This document shows, piece by piece, positions 9,701-22,333 of a stretch of 64,000 nucleotides of DNA. The stretch comes from Pelodera strongyloides (taxonomy: Eukaryota > Nematoda > Chromadorea > Rhabditida > Rhabditidae): the NCBI GenBank assembly GCA_036852015.1, contig JAANDG010000025.1, positions 1-64,000 of the forward strand, read 5' to 3'. Made by a program: the position numbers and the translations under genes. The notes under the pieces are model-generated. The model ran no database searches, was not told the DNA's origin, and saw only the letters and a list, made by a program, of their open reading frames with translations. How positions within the stretch are numbered: position 1 is the stretch's first letter; each line of letters opens with the position of its first letter.

Positions 9701-12700
9701 TAACTCGTTAGGGATCAAGGGGTTTGTAATGCGTGGAGAAACGCTGTGCTCCATTATCACATTTCTTATTAGTCACAGTCACGGTGATACTCCGTCCGCA
9801 TAAAATATATTGTCTGTAAACTCACACCTAATACTTAATATGTAATAATAAAATAGCTGAAAAACGATCAAAAATATTCAGGCAAAATCGTGAAGCAAGC
9901 CAAAAACAACAACATACAGTGATCCATTACTCGGTTGTCCCTTTACAGACACATTCTGTTCACTCTGCGATTTCCGACGTGCATGCATCGAGTAGTTTCG
10001 AGCCAGGTTTCTACAGTAATACAACAATCTTGAAAACACGCTCACAATACACAAGCAAAAGTAATCTTTAAAAAAACAAGCAAAAAACATAGCACATAAA
10101 ATCACTCAGCAAAAGAAAAACTAATACACCAATATAGAACAGCTATTCTATCGAAAGTTACCTAAACTTCCGTGAAGATTTGCTTTTCTCCTTTTCTTTG
10201 AACTCATCGGATTGAGTGCCGGATGAATCAGCCATTTCAGAAGAATGCCTCAAAAACGAGTGGTTGTTTCCTTTCATTATTCTTTTAAAAGCAAGTATCA
10301 TCATTCACTCATCAACAGTCACTTATTCACAATGCACTTTGAATAGTAGCAATACTGGACGGACGCGTATCTTTCACAATCTATATTAGCGCCAGGATGC
10401 TTACAGACATGAATTTTTGCCTGCGCTGGTAATTGCCTCAATAAATTTCTCCACCCACCTCGACATTGTCGTGTACACATCGCTGACAAAATCGTTGGTG
10501 ACCACGTGAACGTTCTCATCGAGCGAATCAACACTCGACCTTGGAGTAGATGATGTGTGTTCCTTCACCACTTGTTTTTCTTCTAAAAGGAAAACATCTA
10601 CTAATTCTTAAAAAAAAATACTTCCAATTTAAGCATACCTATGTTTAATTAATGAACTGGTAGAAATACAAACAATTCAAAAAGTGTTTTGCGTGTGGCG
10701 TGTATTGATCGTTTGTGTTTCAGCGTGCGGCGTGTTTTGCATCGTACGTGCACGTGCTTTTTTCTATACAGTGCATTGGCATTAGGGCGCCTCGAAGTGA
10801 ATTCATTCAATTCAGTGTCGGCGCTAATTGTGTTAGTTTAGTTTGTTCATGATTTAATTCATTAACAATAAATAAATTTCTACTGTCCTTTTGAAACCGG
10901 CACCATTCAAATGACTATTTTGTTTCAGTTTGTATATTTCAGGAAAATCATTTTTGAATGTTTTGCAAATCACAAATACGAGAAAAAAGGTCTCGTGCTG
11001 TTAGGGTAGGCATACACATGTTAGTTTTTTTCCAAGAGTTTGTTCAAAACAAAGATTCATTGTAAGCTCACATGCGCGAAACATTCTTGGAACTATTCAT
11101 TTTCGGTTATTTAGTAATTTTTCTTTGCGATCTATGTAGTAAGCATTAGATGTGTGAAGCTTCATAACCATAACAGCAAAAGACCAGGGAAAAGGAAAAT
11201 ATCAACATGCTCATGCACGACTACTCTACATACGACTATGACTTTTGACTATTCGGGATAAATGAAAACATTGCATCGGGAATGACCATGGACACATTCA
11301 CTATGGCGTGCATCTTGCATTCTCCATTCGCTGTTCCGTGCACTTCTACGGCAGATGTGATAAAGTTGATAGAGAAAGAGTAACCGGCACACGTACTATG
11401 TAGAGGCTCGAGAGGTAGAGAGTGCGTAGAAGTGTGCGTCGGCGCGTCTACCGCCGCCAGAGAGGAACTCCGCCGCGGCATCAACGGCATCATCATGAGC
11501 ACCGGTGGCACGCCGGCCGCCGCCGCAGCCGACGGTACCGCGGTGGCATCCACGTCGGCGTCTATATCACTCTCGTCGTCGGCAACATCGCCGGGCAACT
11601 CGCCTGCATGTTGAATGGCAGCACGATGACGTTCGAACCGTCGCATGCGTCGCGACATCGACGGTAGTGCGAGCATCATCACGTTGACCGCTGCAAGAAG
11701 CAAGAAAACAGTGAAGCCAAGTGAACAAAAACACAAACAGGTATGGTATTGACTACGCAATTTAAAGCGACAGTACTTACAATAATTCGCTTGTTTATGA
11801 AAAGTTGTGACAGTAATTGCACAGAAGCGCTTGGGGAATCAGATGCCTTTGTCCGCAAAAGTAAGCTCACTCAAATACAGCAATAAACTTCGGGGACAGG
11901 AAGCTACTTAGAGTCTAGCTACACTAGCTCTAGACCTGACATAAGTTCGACATAACGATCAGTTGTATATAGTAACCGTCGAGAACATCTACATTTTTAA
12001 ACACAAATATCACGTAACAAAAAATAACCGAAACTAAACACAAAGTTTCCACAAATGGGAGTCACTGAACAAAAAAAGAATAACTGAGAAAATACAGTAC
12101 AAATAACACAAAGCCATAAAATTATTAGTACTAAATTCTAACCCATAGAACTAGTACGTTATAATAATAATTATTAGTACGGAAACGAACAAAATCTAGA
12201 AATTAGAAAGGACTACAAAACTAGACCTGTAGAGGTAACTTGTACAACGGCGAGTAGACCTGGGTGGTTTTAGAATTAAAATAAAATTTCTCTCTTCTGT
12301 AAAAAAACAGTGGATATTTCAGAAACGCATTTGGTGTTACCAACGCGAAGAATTCAATGTAGAATACACTGGTGAATGGTATAATGGTAACTAACCTGGT
12401 CCTGCCACGATCCGTCCTGCTTCATCTTCTTCGACGCTACTTCCAGCACGCGCGGAACTTAATTTATCGTTTTTTTTGTAAAACAAAACTTCCACTGTCT
12501 TAAAGTTTGATAAGGTACCACACAATTAGACCAATAGTGGTTTGATTAGACCAAAATATGAAGCACAACATACCTCGTGTTGCTATGTTGCAAATGCGAG
12601 ATACGGCGCATCTTCGCGGCACGTTCGCGCTTCTTCAATGCAATCATAATCCGAATGTAGACAAATAATACGAGAACGCATGGTATAACAAATGAAATAA

Positions 12701-15700
12701 TTGAGGAGCCGATGGAGAAAGCGGCGTTGTAAAAACGACATTCATGTGGATCGGCGGCTGGTGGACGTGAGTTCACACCTGAATGTATAGGTATTATATA
12801 ATAGTTTATTGATGCATACATCGAAATATGTGCAATCAAAGGGACCCTAAGTCGAACGGCTTCACAACAGTTCCTACTAACAAGGGTGCAAACTAATACA
12901 CATACTAGGTGTTGTAGCAAATGTTTCAGAGGAGTTGCAGCTGCAGCATCACTTATTATTTGCTCTCACAATCATCAGCTAATAAATGGCAACAAAGATT
13001 CAAACTTCTTCAACCATCCTTCTCATTGTTTTGTCAAGTTATGTCAAGTGTACTGATGATACCCAACCCCAGCAAAACCCCTCGTCTACTTTGTGGTCGA
13101 AAAGGTGTACTATATTATGGCAATGATCCAATCTATCTCGTTAGCATTTAAAGTAAGCATCCACGTTCAATATCTCTTTTCCTTTTTTGACCTGCGTGAC
13201 AAAATACGACTAATGTAAGCGCTTTCACTAATTGTAAGATCCCGTGATATGTGTTATCATCTACCGCTAAGTGCATACACAAACAATTAATTATCCAAAA
13301 ATGTTTAATTATGTGTCAGTGGGTCTAGAGCACTTAGCTGTCGAATAGATATTTCATCACTATCACAAGGTCTGTGAATATCCTAATGCACATATTTTTA
13401 GGAAACTTTGATGTGGCACACTAAGGTTCTACAACACATTTTCCTCGATTGGGAAACAATGAAAATAGGTATCAATTATGCAATTTTACTTCGATTTCTG
13501 CAACGCTTCATCGACTATTGCGGAGGAAACTAAGGGAACAGTTGAATAATTAATAATTTTTTTCGGTCATCTTCTTTGTCACGTATCTTATAAAAAAGAA
13601 AGGCGATAACACAATTATGTTTTTCTTGATCGTCTTAGGGCGCATATCGTAATGTTTCTAGCAGTCCGTAAATGCTAGGACCTCAGCCGGGTGTAATAAA
13701 GAATGTCTTCATATCTGCTCAACGTCATACCGTAGACTAGCTTGTTGTCATATAGAATCGAGCACCTACCGAGTACAATTGGACTGGCGACCAGCAATGA
13801 TATCATCCAAATGAAGACGAGTATTATGACAACTCGTTGGATATTCTGAGCCTGCCGGGAGTATTGAATCGGTCGCGAAACTGCCCGATATCTAAATAAT
13901 ACTAATGAAATAATTTTGGTTTGTGAAATGGTCATGATCATGAAACACATACATACACCATACACTTTTTTTTGTCGCATCATAGATTGCAGCTTATATT
14001 AGCGTAGAGAAAAGTTTTTGCGTTTAGATTTTGGCTTCCGATCAACTAACTTGCAATAAAGGAAGCTTCTTCTGCAAGTCGTATTGTTCTGTGGTTGATT
14101 TAATTTTCATTGTGAATGATATTTGTGCTATTATCAATAAAAACAATAAAAAGAGAGGTGATTTGAGATGATCCTATCCCTTTAATATTCTTGTGGTGCA
14201 ATTGCACCTCCAACGCCTCGTCAATATTTTTCCTTTTTGTTGTTGTTCCTTTATGATTCTAGTCCTTACAACCAAACACTGACGCCAGGCTAATCGTGCT
14301 CAATTTGCATAATGCGTGCACGTCTCATATTTCATACTACTGAATCTCAAACAAAAGTTAAACATATGAGCGCAATGTAAAACGTGAAAATGAGCCGTGA
14401 TGACCAATGACCAAAACGACCATTGCTCACTTATACGTTTGACCGAAAGCTAATGGCTAAAAGCATTTATCTTACAAAAAAATACTCCATGTAAAACCTG
14501 AGGCTGAGGTAAAGTCTTTTGCTCCCAGGTTACGGCTATTAGGCCCTGTATATAGCCTGATCCAGCGCATGATAGAGCCTCGTGCCTTGTAATCATTATC
14601 TCTAACAAAATAACAAAACGCAGCCAGATGTATACGAAGGAGGCGGAATTTCCTCAACCTCGAACAATGTAAGATAGAATGCAAGGAAAACGAACCGATC
14701 AAAAGAAATGACGGCGAGCAACAGAATACTGGCGGTTGAGCATGACACATCGGTCGCCATGTAGATGTCACACATTAGGTTTCCCAGGTACCATTCGCCA
14801 TTAGAGACCTTAATTTTTTGAAATCACGATACAGATGTCACATGCTTTGTACATAAGCCAGAACTTTCTATAAGACAAAGTCAATCATTGTCAATTGCAA
14901 ATTACTACACCTTCCCTTTTCACCTTTACGAGTACCACTATTGTTTATATATTCCACATATTGTCTATCCCCTTGGTTTATAGTGTGAAATAATCGCCCC
15001 CACTTTCAAGCCTCAATTTCATAGGTCCGGGCCGCGCGCAAAAATAGCGTTCTAGCGGCCCAACAACAATTTCGCGTGGCTAGTGGCCCGAAAATGATAT
15101 GGATGATGTGAGTAGTGCGGAAACAAAGAGAGAAACTGGGCCCTAGCGGTAAAGTAAGCAAATGATTGTGATTACTTCCTTTTGGGCTGGTCCACGCTCC
15201 AAAAGGGACATTTTGCCAATTTTCGGGGCAGCAATATTTTCATGGTTGGGTCTGTTAGATTAGAGAGTGTGAGTGTTTAGTATAGAAACTATTCGCCAAG
15301 TTGTTCAATGGATCAAAAGTATTGATTGCTCATAATAGCACGACGAAGATAATAAGTAATGTGCTAATTTGTGAAAATTCGAGATACCCTCGTACAATAA
15401 ATTGTACAAGGGTTACGGTAACTTACATGAACGTATACTGCGTATGGCATCACGAACAGGGCCACCAATAGGTCAGCAACGGCCAATCCGAGAATTAGAA
15501 AGTTGATCGCACTGTGGAGAGCCTAAACGGTCAGAAACCAATTACTTAAAGCGAAATACCGGCCGGTTTTTGAAACACATCGAACACAACATCATTCTTT
15601 TGCAGCTTATGCGAATGAATGTAAATTAGAATAAAAATCGAGCTAAATTCGAGCAACTTTACATAATTACGTAAGAATTTAGCTGCCCATGATGCGTTTC

Positions 15701-16395
15701 AAAACCGAAAAAATAGACAGACCCATAAACATAACGCTGGATTTTAATCCATCCACCCAACTTCGTCCAACCTAATAAACAACAATTTTTCGACATTCTT
15801 ACGACATTTGATTTTGTACTCCTTCAAAATCTGAGTTTTGAAGTAAGTGAACTCAAGTCAAGCTCCTAATTATCATAATTACTTTCCGATTATAAGTAAT
15901 AGTGTACTCTACGAGAGAACTATTAAAAAGTGCGTACCTTGAACCGCAGGACCGATACTATGACCAGTAAATTGCCGAGTATTGTAATTATTGGGATGAA
16001 AACGAGAAGGAGTCCGAAATAGTTTGTCTTCAATGTCAGGATACGCTGGAAAAATGCAGGTTATTGTGGCCGCGTCGATGAATAAAAGTTTTGCTGCTGT
16101 GGCCGGTTTCACAAAAATGTGGCCGGCACGCCTGTAACCTACCCCAGCGTTAAATTTTAAATTTTTGTGAATGCGGCTGGTCGCTTTGAAAAATTGTCGT
16201 GAATCGATTCAGTACTTCAGTTACTCAGTTAAGTGATTGATCAACGTTATGAGATCTTGCAGGTATTCCGTTGCGGAATTTCATCAGATAAATGAACACG
16301 ACACTAACCGTAACATCGTCCGGGAAAAGAAGTACCGTAGTTTCATCGACGGGACCCAAATCACCCAGGGGCGCCGATTCATTGCGCCCCTCCAT
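6121..16395 (-). CDS. dop-2: D2-like dopamine receptor (DOP-2 type), complete
   Basis: Class A G-protein-coupled receptor for dopamine, expected to couple to Gi/o. Twenty coding exons, listed from the start: 16309-16395, 15938-16045, 15427-15522, 14696-14808, 13770-13891, 12574-12778, 12396-12457, 11397-11690 (or 11385), 10459-10582, 10162-10281, 9918-10028, 9551-9656, 9187-9347, 8989-9050, 8738-8832, 8276-8402, 8040-8164, 7242-7319, 6632-6775, 6121-6303. All phases fit and the product is about 840 residues. Seven membrane segments carry the aminergic signatures. TM3 has the amine-binding Asp in [14 protein letters not shown] is split across exons as DR|Y. The loop-2 Cys is in HECRFYN. TM5 has paired Ser in [12 protein letters not shown]6 has ICWVPFF, and TM7 has [13 protein letters not shown]. 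Loop 3 spans roughly 480 residues, a D2-like trait. The N-terminus is short with one NES glycosylation site. From memory C. elegans DOP-2 is of similar length. DOP-3 or another D2-like paralogue is the alternative. Confidence 0.93.
7242..12457 (-). CDS. dop-2: Dopamine receptor exons 7-18: large third intracellular loop
   Basis: Twelve small exons encode a low-complexity cytoplasmic loop. Visible stretches include SSVEEDEAG (12396-12457), an acidic run [11 protein letters not shown] followed by Ala/Pro/Met-rich sequence (exon 8), [13 protein letters not shown] (exon 9), a Lys/Ser-rich [10 protein letters not shown] (exon 10), [10 protein letters not shown] (exon 12), a Thr/Ser-rich stretch (exon 13), and [17 protein letters not shown] (exon 17). 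Exon phases are mixed, so most cassettes could not be skipped without breaking frame. The least certain edges are the donor of exon 8 (GTACGT after 11397 or GTTACT after 11385, same phase) and the donor of exon 16 (C|GTTATT at 8276, chosen by phase only). Confidence 0.85.
9099..9174. repeat. Imperfect (GA)n microsatellite
   Basis: An interrupted GAGAGA run with GGGAGAGGGAGG variants lies inside a dopamine receptor intron between exons 13 and 14. It begins about 50 bases beyond the acceptor of exon 14. Confidence 0.85.
12574..16395 (-). CDS. dop-2: Dopamine receptor exons 1-6: N-terminus and TM1-TM5
   Basis: Exon 1 starts [11 protein letters not shown]. Exon 2 is TM1 ([17 protein letters not shown]). 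Exon 3 is TM2 ([19 protein letters not shown]). Exon 4 covers loop 1 with the conserved Trp and Cys ([12 protein letters not shown]) and TM3. Exon 5 carries [12 protein letters not shown] and TM4, and exon 6 has loop 2, TM5 and the start of loop 3 ([11 protein letters not shown]). Phases run 0,0,0,2,1,2, matching each following exon. A family B element at 15546 occupies the intron between exons 2 and 3. Confidence 0.95.
15546..15710 (-). mobile_element. TTAA element, family B (Bb, reversed), in dopamine receptor intron
   Basis: The left arm is intact (TTAA-AGCGAAATACCGGCCGG). The right arm is degraded after GATGCGTTTCAAAACCG and no terminal TTAA remains. The centre is the Bb sequence in reverse complement. 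Confidence 0.8.
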
Positions 16396-16415
16396 TGGAA
16401 TAATTTCTGAAATTT
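16396..16415 (-). other. Splice acceptor just 5' of the dopamine receptor start codon
   Basis: On the minus strand TTCAAATTTCAG precedes the exon at 16406, 11 bases before the ATG at 16395. A TTTCAG this close to the start codon is what a spliced-leader trans-splice site looks like in nematodes. It could equally be the acceptor of a conventional intron after an upstream untranslated exon. Confidence 0.5.
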
Positions 16416-17534
16416 GAATTTATACATTTCTAAATGATTTAGGTTGCATGCCGCTAGTTAGTCCCGAATAAAACATAATAGAAAATCCAACCAAAGAGTT
16501 AGGGATATTAGAAAAAGTAAAAGAAAAAACATTATCCCGAATAGTTAAACGAACATGTTATGGTTAACTTTTGAGTTACCATACCATATGCTTATTAATT
16601 ATTAAAATTAATGGTGGATAAAGTGAATATTAAATTAGAGACCGAAAAGGAGGCAAAATTCCCGAAAATACGAACAAATACATGGAAGTAGCACATTATG
16701 GATGCAAACATTAAAAATGCATGTACACGAATAAAAACAAGCAAACAGTAATTTCACGAAACGGCGAAAGCATACATACTCTTATTGCTAGCTCACGACT
16801 GAGCTACCTTTAGTGTGCTAAACTGAGTAGCTTCAGAACCAAAGAACAGAGCAATACACACAAGCAACAAGCAACATAGATCCCAAAGTCCCAAGCGGTA
16901 AGGTAACGAGCCGGATGTCAATACCTTACCATAAGGTTACCATTGGTAAAGTTAGGGTATGAAATTAGCGTGAACTCCTTTCGACTTACTCATCACAGCA
17001 GCACGTAACACATTCGCAACTGACAACATTTTCACGGCATTTCTAAAAGTTATATTTTAAGAAACTCGAAATTTTACACATAAAAAGAGAAAGAAGTGAG
17101 ATGCTAAACATTTCATAAAATCAAATTTTGCAAAAAAAAAATTAGATTGCAAATATTCCGAAACATCTTTCTGATGAAGAAAGGTTCTGAAAATTGAACA
17201 TGACTCTTTGCCGAGCCTTTTAGTAATCTCGCAGTATTGCCCTTGAATTAGGGGTTTAATTCTTCAAAAAAGGAGTACAGTTCAAGGTAAAATAGTGTTT
17301 AACCCGCTAAATGGGGTACCTTGGAAAAGCCCTAAATAATTAGAATTAATACCAGCCTAATGACATAATACAAACACAATGCTTTGCGCTAAACATATAA
17401 AAGTAGAGTCTAATTGGTATTGTCACAAATAATTTACCCAAAATGTGCTCGTAACGACGTACAATTGTTGGTTAGCAAGTAATTATATTACGGTTCAAGT
17501 AGACTACTACATTCCACATGGGTTATATTAGCGT
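16416..17534. other. Upstream flank of dopamine receptor gene, no feature seen
   Basis: AT-rich DNA with no open frame flanked by splice signals and no repeat I recognise. It should contain the receptor promoter or an untranslated first exon, but I cannot mark either. Confidence 0.5.
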
Positions 17535-17718
17535 TTAAAGCGAAACACCGGCCGGTTTTTGAAACGCATCGACTACTCCCTACTTTCCTATGCGTCATAT
17601 GCAAATGATCATAAATTTGAATAAAAAATAGACCCCAATAGACCCCTTTTTGCATAACTGCATAAGAATGCTGATATTTGAGATGCGTTTCAAAAACCGG
17701 CTGGTATTTCGCGTTTAA
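17535..17718 (-). mobile_element. TTAA element, family B (Ba, reversed)
   Basis: Ends are TTAA-AGCGAAACACCGGCCGG and ACCGGCTGGTATTTCGCG-TTAA. The centre has the paired TAGACCCC motifs of subfamily Ba in reverse orientation to the copy at 2543. Confidence 0.9.
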
Positions 17719-19012
17719 TAAGCACCGTCAAATGATGCCATGACATATCGTAGTTCCAGCTTATAATTTATCCAAATATTCTTCCTCTCACAATTAGAAT
17801 GCAAATTGCACGTTGTTTTCGCGCCAACCACCTCTTTTTTTCTGCAAATTTCACAAAAATATGTAAGACATTTCAAATAAACAACTGCTCCGAAAACATT
17901 GTCATATAGCCTATAAGAGACGTATCCTATTGCGTGAATTCTTTGAATAATTGAGTATTGTATTCGACGTTTTCTTCCCGTAAATTGAGCACTCCATATT
18001 CGGATATTTTATGCTTTGCTAAGCAGGAATGAAGGAGGAAGAAAAGTAGAAACATGCACGCAAACATTGAGACAACAGCGAGACTTTTAGCTATAATTTT
18101 TTAGAGGTCAGGCGCACGAAAAAAAGGCGGGACATCCCATATTAAGTAGTGAATGTTTGAGTATGAAATTTTCCATGTCTGTCACAACCAGCATTTTTAG
18201 TTTGCATATTTATTACTAGAAAATAGGACTACGCAAGAGTACTCCTTACAATAGGGTGTCACGAGGGCCAAAATTAAATAGTGTGGAAATTGGTCGTGCT
18301 TGGGACAGTTATTCACTCTTCAACTCAGAGCATATACTCGCCGAATTTTTTTAAATCCAAGTTTCGCGTGAGATTTCTTATTCCGGCAAAAAAAACTGTC
18401 GTTAATTGGCATGTGAGCGAGCGCGCTTTTTGCAAGAGTGAATACATCATACTACACATATTTTATGACGTGAACAAATACATGATCGAGCGCAAAAAAC
18501 GGCTTGTTGGGCTTTCTATAACTTGGTTTACTGGAAGTCAATGGTACATAACTACGGTTAGACGGCTGACTGTGAAACCGCATTGCATAACATCTAACTC
18601 TAAAATTTCGTGGAATGGTGGTTAGGTTAGTTTAGGTGTAAGTACCTAGGTAATTTATCTTCTACGTCCAGCAAACGTGGCTGTTGTGCCCTGGACATGT
18701 GCAACAGTTTTACAGTAAGACTTTTTGGGTCTATTTCTGTTTGGGAGTGTTTCCCCGCCCAGATTGGAAATGGCTCCCCGGCCTGGGAATAGTAATGGTA
18801 CGGGAAAAGTATCCCAACGGAGAAGTGCAAGATATCATAAAACATAAGCTAATTTGTCGTTGTACGCAATTGGACCTCTTAATATATTCTAATTATGTTT
18901 GATGATGATAAAGGCAAAGGAATATTATGGGCGGTTCACACGATATGAGAATATATGGTTGCATGATTGTTGGCTGGTTGGGAGAGACATAGATCCCTTC
19001 TCTCTATCTCTT
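17719..19012. other. Gene-free stretch
   Basis: AT-rich, with one 114-codon open frame at 18281-18625 that lacks splice context, recognisable motifs or a plausible leader and is probably chance. Nothing else was recognised. Confidence 0.5.
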
Positions 19013-19025
19013 TCTCTCTCCTCTC

Positions 19026-19117
<92 letters not shown>
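19005..19117. repeat. Long (CT)n microsatellite
   Basis: About 90 uninterrupted bases of alternating C and T preceded by imperfect TCTCTC. It is the longest pure dinucleotide tract in the window. Confidence 0.97.
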
Positions 19118-19119
<2 letters not shown>

Positions 19120-19440
19120 ATAAAACGTCTCGCTCAGGTGGGTTGTCCCCTATCCGCCTGAACGCCCTTTCCAGGCGACGACGTGAGCCAAAGTGCTCAG
19201 GAAACCCTCTTGTGGATAAAGGGTGAAGGCCCGGTAATCTATCGGGGCTAAGTGCCAGAAGTGTGCCAGATGAACAAGGCCACAATCGAGATAATAGGAA
19301 AAAGTCTGAAGATTTGATGAGGAAAAACGAGGAAGGAACTAGTTCAACCCGGCATCAGAACATTGGTCTGCGACGGACATCGTAGGATAACGTCGGGGGA
19401 TTTAGGATTATGTCCATAACTGGGCTTAGTGTGCAAGTCG
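19118..19440. other. Higher-GC segment of unknown origin beside the (CT)n tract
   Basis: Base composition differs from its surroundings, for example CCTATCCGCCTGAACGCCC and GGGGCTAAGTGCCAGAAG. All frames are broken. It may be a fragment of a retroelement or other insertion, but no diagnostic motif is visible. Confidence 0.3.
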
Positions 19441-20785
19441 ATACAAAAGCGATAGCAGCGATGCCACGCTAGTTATAACTACGATGAACGGAAATCCCGA
19501 AAACCGCAGCGAGAAAAACAGGGCTATCGGTTGCGCCGAGGCCACACTGTAATTTTGTATCAAATTCTAAAAGTTGGAAAAAGTGGAAAATAAAGGCTGT
19601 GGTGCTCGATATAGAACGATAGAACCACGCCATAATTTCGAAAAAGGCAATAAACGAAACAAAAAAAGCTTTTGTTAACCTGCAGCAGAGCATTTTCATA
19701 TTGAATTCAATTATTGACAATAGGGCCATGGAAAAATCACTGTAAATGAAATATTAAAATATGACGTCAGGGCTTTTTCAGTTTAAAATTGTTGATTTGC
19801 TAACCCGTTGTATTGAACAAAGCAGCACAACAATGCAAAACATGCAACACTTAGCACCAGCAATATGATACAATTCTGATATCCAGCCCATTCGAACGGA
19901 GTTACAGCCACAGAAACTTGGGACTAGGCCTAGGACTAGCCTAAGCCTAAGTGTGGACCCAACATTGCTACTCATGCTGCTGCTCATGCTAAGATAGTTA
20001 CAAAAGCCGTTGCACGAGCAGCATTTCTGCTTAGTTTCGCCACAACGAAGCACAAGCTACCCATAATCTAACCTGGTGTTTCAGTCGAAGTTTCAGAAGC
20101 AAATGTGAGTGCGTAGTGTGGGATTTGTAATAAAAGTGAGGTGGTTAGAGACGTCATTGTGGTTTCGATTATTTGTTAGTTTGTCTGTTTGTCATACTGT
20201 AACACACAGGACGACGCTCGATGCTCGGGGTTCAGATGGTAGCACAAGTCTTCGTAAACATCTGGAAAATAACAAACATTAGTAAAATTACATTGACTGA
20301 TTGCATTATTTTGACGTGAGGAAAGTAAAAGAGTCAAACAATAAAATAATAGTACAAAATTGGACAGAAATGTATTCTTTCAAGTCAAACATATGGATTT
20401 TGTACATTTCTGGATATTGTTTCCCTATCTAAATATCTCTTTTTTTTTAGCCTAAGCCATTAACTTCGTGTGTACGACGTGTCAAAGACAGTTTCACTAT
20501 GAGTACTCTTGAGCTTTTGAGGAGTTTTTCGTTACACTTGTTAGCTAACGAAATGCCGGGGAAAAATAACGAATTCACATAAGAAGACACTTTAGAAAAC
20601 CAAAATTTTTTGAAAACTTTGAATAAAATCAAGATAATTAGTTTGCTAACTGCAAAACATTGATAGGCTTAGGTTAGTTACTGTGCTGGTATGCGCGGTG
20701 CCTGCTAATAGTTATGGTAGGCAGCACTGCTTCAGAATTCGAGGGAGAGAAAGAGAAAGATAACGAAAAATGGAGGGAGGCAGAG

Positions 20786-20828
<43 letters not shown>

Positions 20829-20990
20829 AAGAGAGAGAGAGAGAGAGACAGAGAGAGAGACAGAAACAGAGACAGAAACAGAGACAGAGAGAGCGAGAGC
20901 GAGAGAGAGAGAGAGAGGTAGAGAGAGAAAGAAAGAAAGAAAGAAAAAGAGAGAGAGAGAGAGTAAGAGAATTGGAGAAAGACAAAAAGA
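20786..20990. repeat. Poly(A) tract followed by (GA)n and (GACAGA)n simple repeats
   Basis: A run of about 40 A is followed by GAGAGA, CAGAAACAGAGACAGAAACA and GAAAGAAA repeats. A poly(A) run of this length can mark the 3' end of an old retroposed copy, but no upstream retroposon body is recognisable. Confidence 0.9.
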
Positions 20991-21505
20991 GAGAAGAGTT
21001 ATTTTGGGACGATACTGCCATCTTTTAATTTCCGTATCATTATTTCCTAGGTTCCTTGCGGCTGAGTGACTCGAAAACTAGAAATTTATCCAGAATACAT
21101 GCAATAACTAAACAAGCAATTTTCTCCCGCTCCCTGTATTATTATGTGATATAATGTCAATTTTAGGCTAAAACTAATGGCGCATGCAAAATATACCTAC
21201 TACATCGTGAAATCATAGATAAAGCTAACATCATAACAACCAGCAATTTGAAAATTTCCGAAAAACAAAAACACACGTTTGAAACGAGGAGCAAAGTGTG
21301 GTGTGTAAGGTAGTATTTTGGAAGTTTACAAAGCATTTTCTTTTTGTAATTTTGAGCTAGATGGAGAAAAACAATAATATTGGACCGTGAATTTTGATGT
21401 CAAAGTAGATTTTGATCTAACGCTGTAGGAGCTAACAAACTGTAAAGAACTGCAAGCTATACGTAGAATACGATGCAAGGTTGACTGCGAAATTGATAGT
21501 CTCAG

Positions 21506-21689
21506 TTACAGCGAAATACCGATCGGTATCTGTAACGTACCGGGTACCGCATCATTGTGATGCAGCTTATGCTAATGACCAAAAATTAGAATAAAAACGA
21601 TCGAGCTAAATTCGAGCAAATTAGCATAAATACGTAGGAATTCAGTTGTCGACGATGCGTTTCAAGAACTCGCCGGTAGTTCGCTTTAA
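21506..21689 (-). mobile_element. TTAA element, family B (Bb, reversed), diverged
   Basis: The left arm is GTTACAGCGAAATACCGATCGG (TTAA lost) and the right arm is CTCGCCGGTAGTTCGCT-TTAA. The centre (GCAGCTTATGCTAATGACC) is Bb in reverse. Confidence 0.8.
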
Positions 21690-22099
21690 GAATGACAGTG
21701 GAAGATAACAAAGAGGACCGCAGGTAAAAAAAAATAACAAAATATCCACAACACAAACTAAGGCGAATCAAAGAACAAAGAGTTAAGCTAATGGTCAATG
21801 CACAAATCCTTGAAAGAGGAGTTTTTGTGCAAGAAAAAAACTGGTAATTGAATAATTTGGCCGCAACCATTCTGATGTCTTTGCTTTTTCAAACATTTGG
21901 ATGGAAGTTTGAAAGTTTGGAAAGAAAGACTGAAGAAGTGTGAAAGTTTACGTTTTGGGGAACTTAGCCAAATATTGTCTTTTCTGGTATTTGGCATTGA
22001 TCCAGCCGGAAACATTCTGGCGAATCTGATTTTAGTTCATAACCTACTCTTTATTCTTCCACTTAGGCGGTATTGCTCATGTATAATAGTCAATCTACG

Positions 22100-22131
22100 C
22101 CAGATCAAATAAATTATTTTATTTGATCTGG
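22100..22131. repeat. Perfect short palindrome
   Basis: CCAGATCAAATAAA and TTTATTTGATCTGG form a perfect 14-bp stem around TTAT. It lies in gene-free DNA, so a role in transcript folding is only speculative. Confidence 0.8.
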
Positions 22132-22333
22132 CCCTACTTCTGAAGAAAGCAATAGTATCACATCACAATGCTCATATACAAGAGAAACGGTTAATTCCTT
22201 CGCAAGTCCAAAATAATAGATCATCAATAAACAATTTCAACGTGTCAGGCTCAGTGTCGCCCAGTGTCGCAGAATGGATGGAAATGTCGAAGACAAATTT
22301 GAAAACTTTGAGAGCTGAGACTAGTAAAAACGC

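Noticed and set aside
11422..11687. Plus-strand Arg/His-rich frames
   Set aside because: They are antisense to receptor exon 8 and arise from its Ala/Asp/Met-rich codons.
18281..18625. 114-codon plus-strand frame
   Set aside because: No splice context, known motif or leader, and atypical composition. The length is not rare by chance in 64 kb on six frames.
18899..19285. Open frames of Ser-Leu or Arg-Glu repeats
   Set aside because: Translation of the (CT)n microsatellite and adjacent high-GC DNA.
20674..21069. Open frames rich in Lys, Arg and Glu or in Ser, Leu and Phe
   Set aside because: Translation of poly(A) and (GA)n simple repeats.
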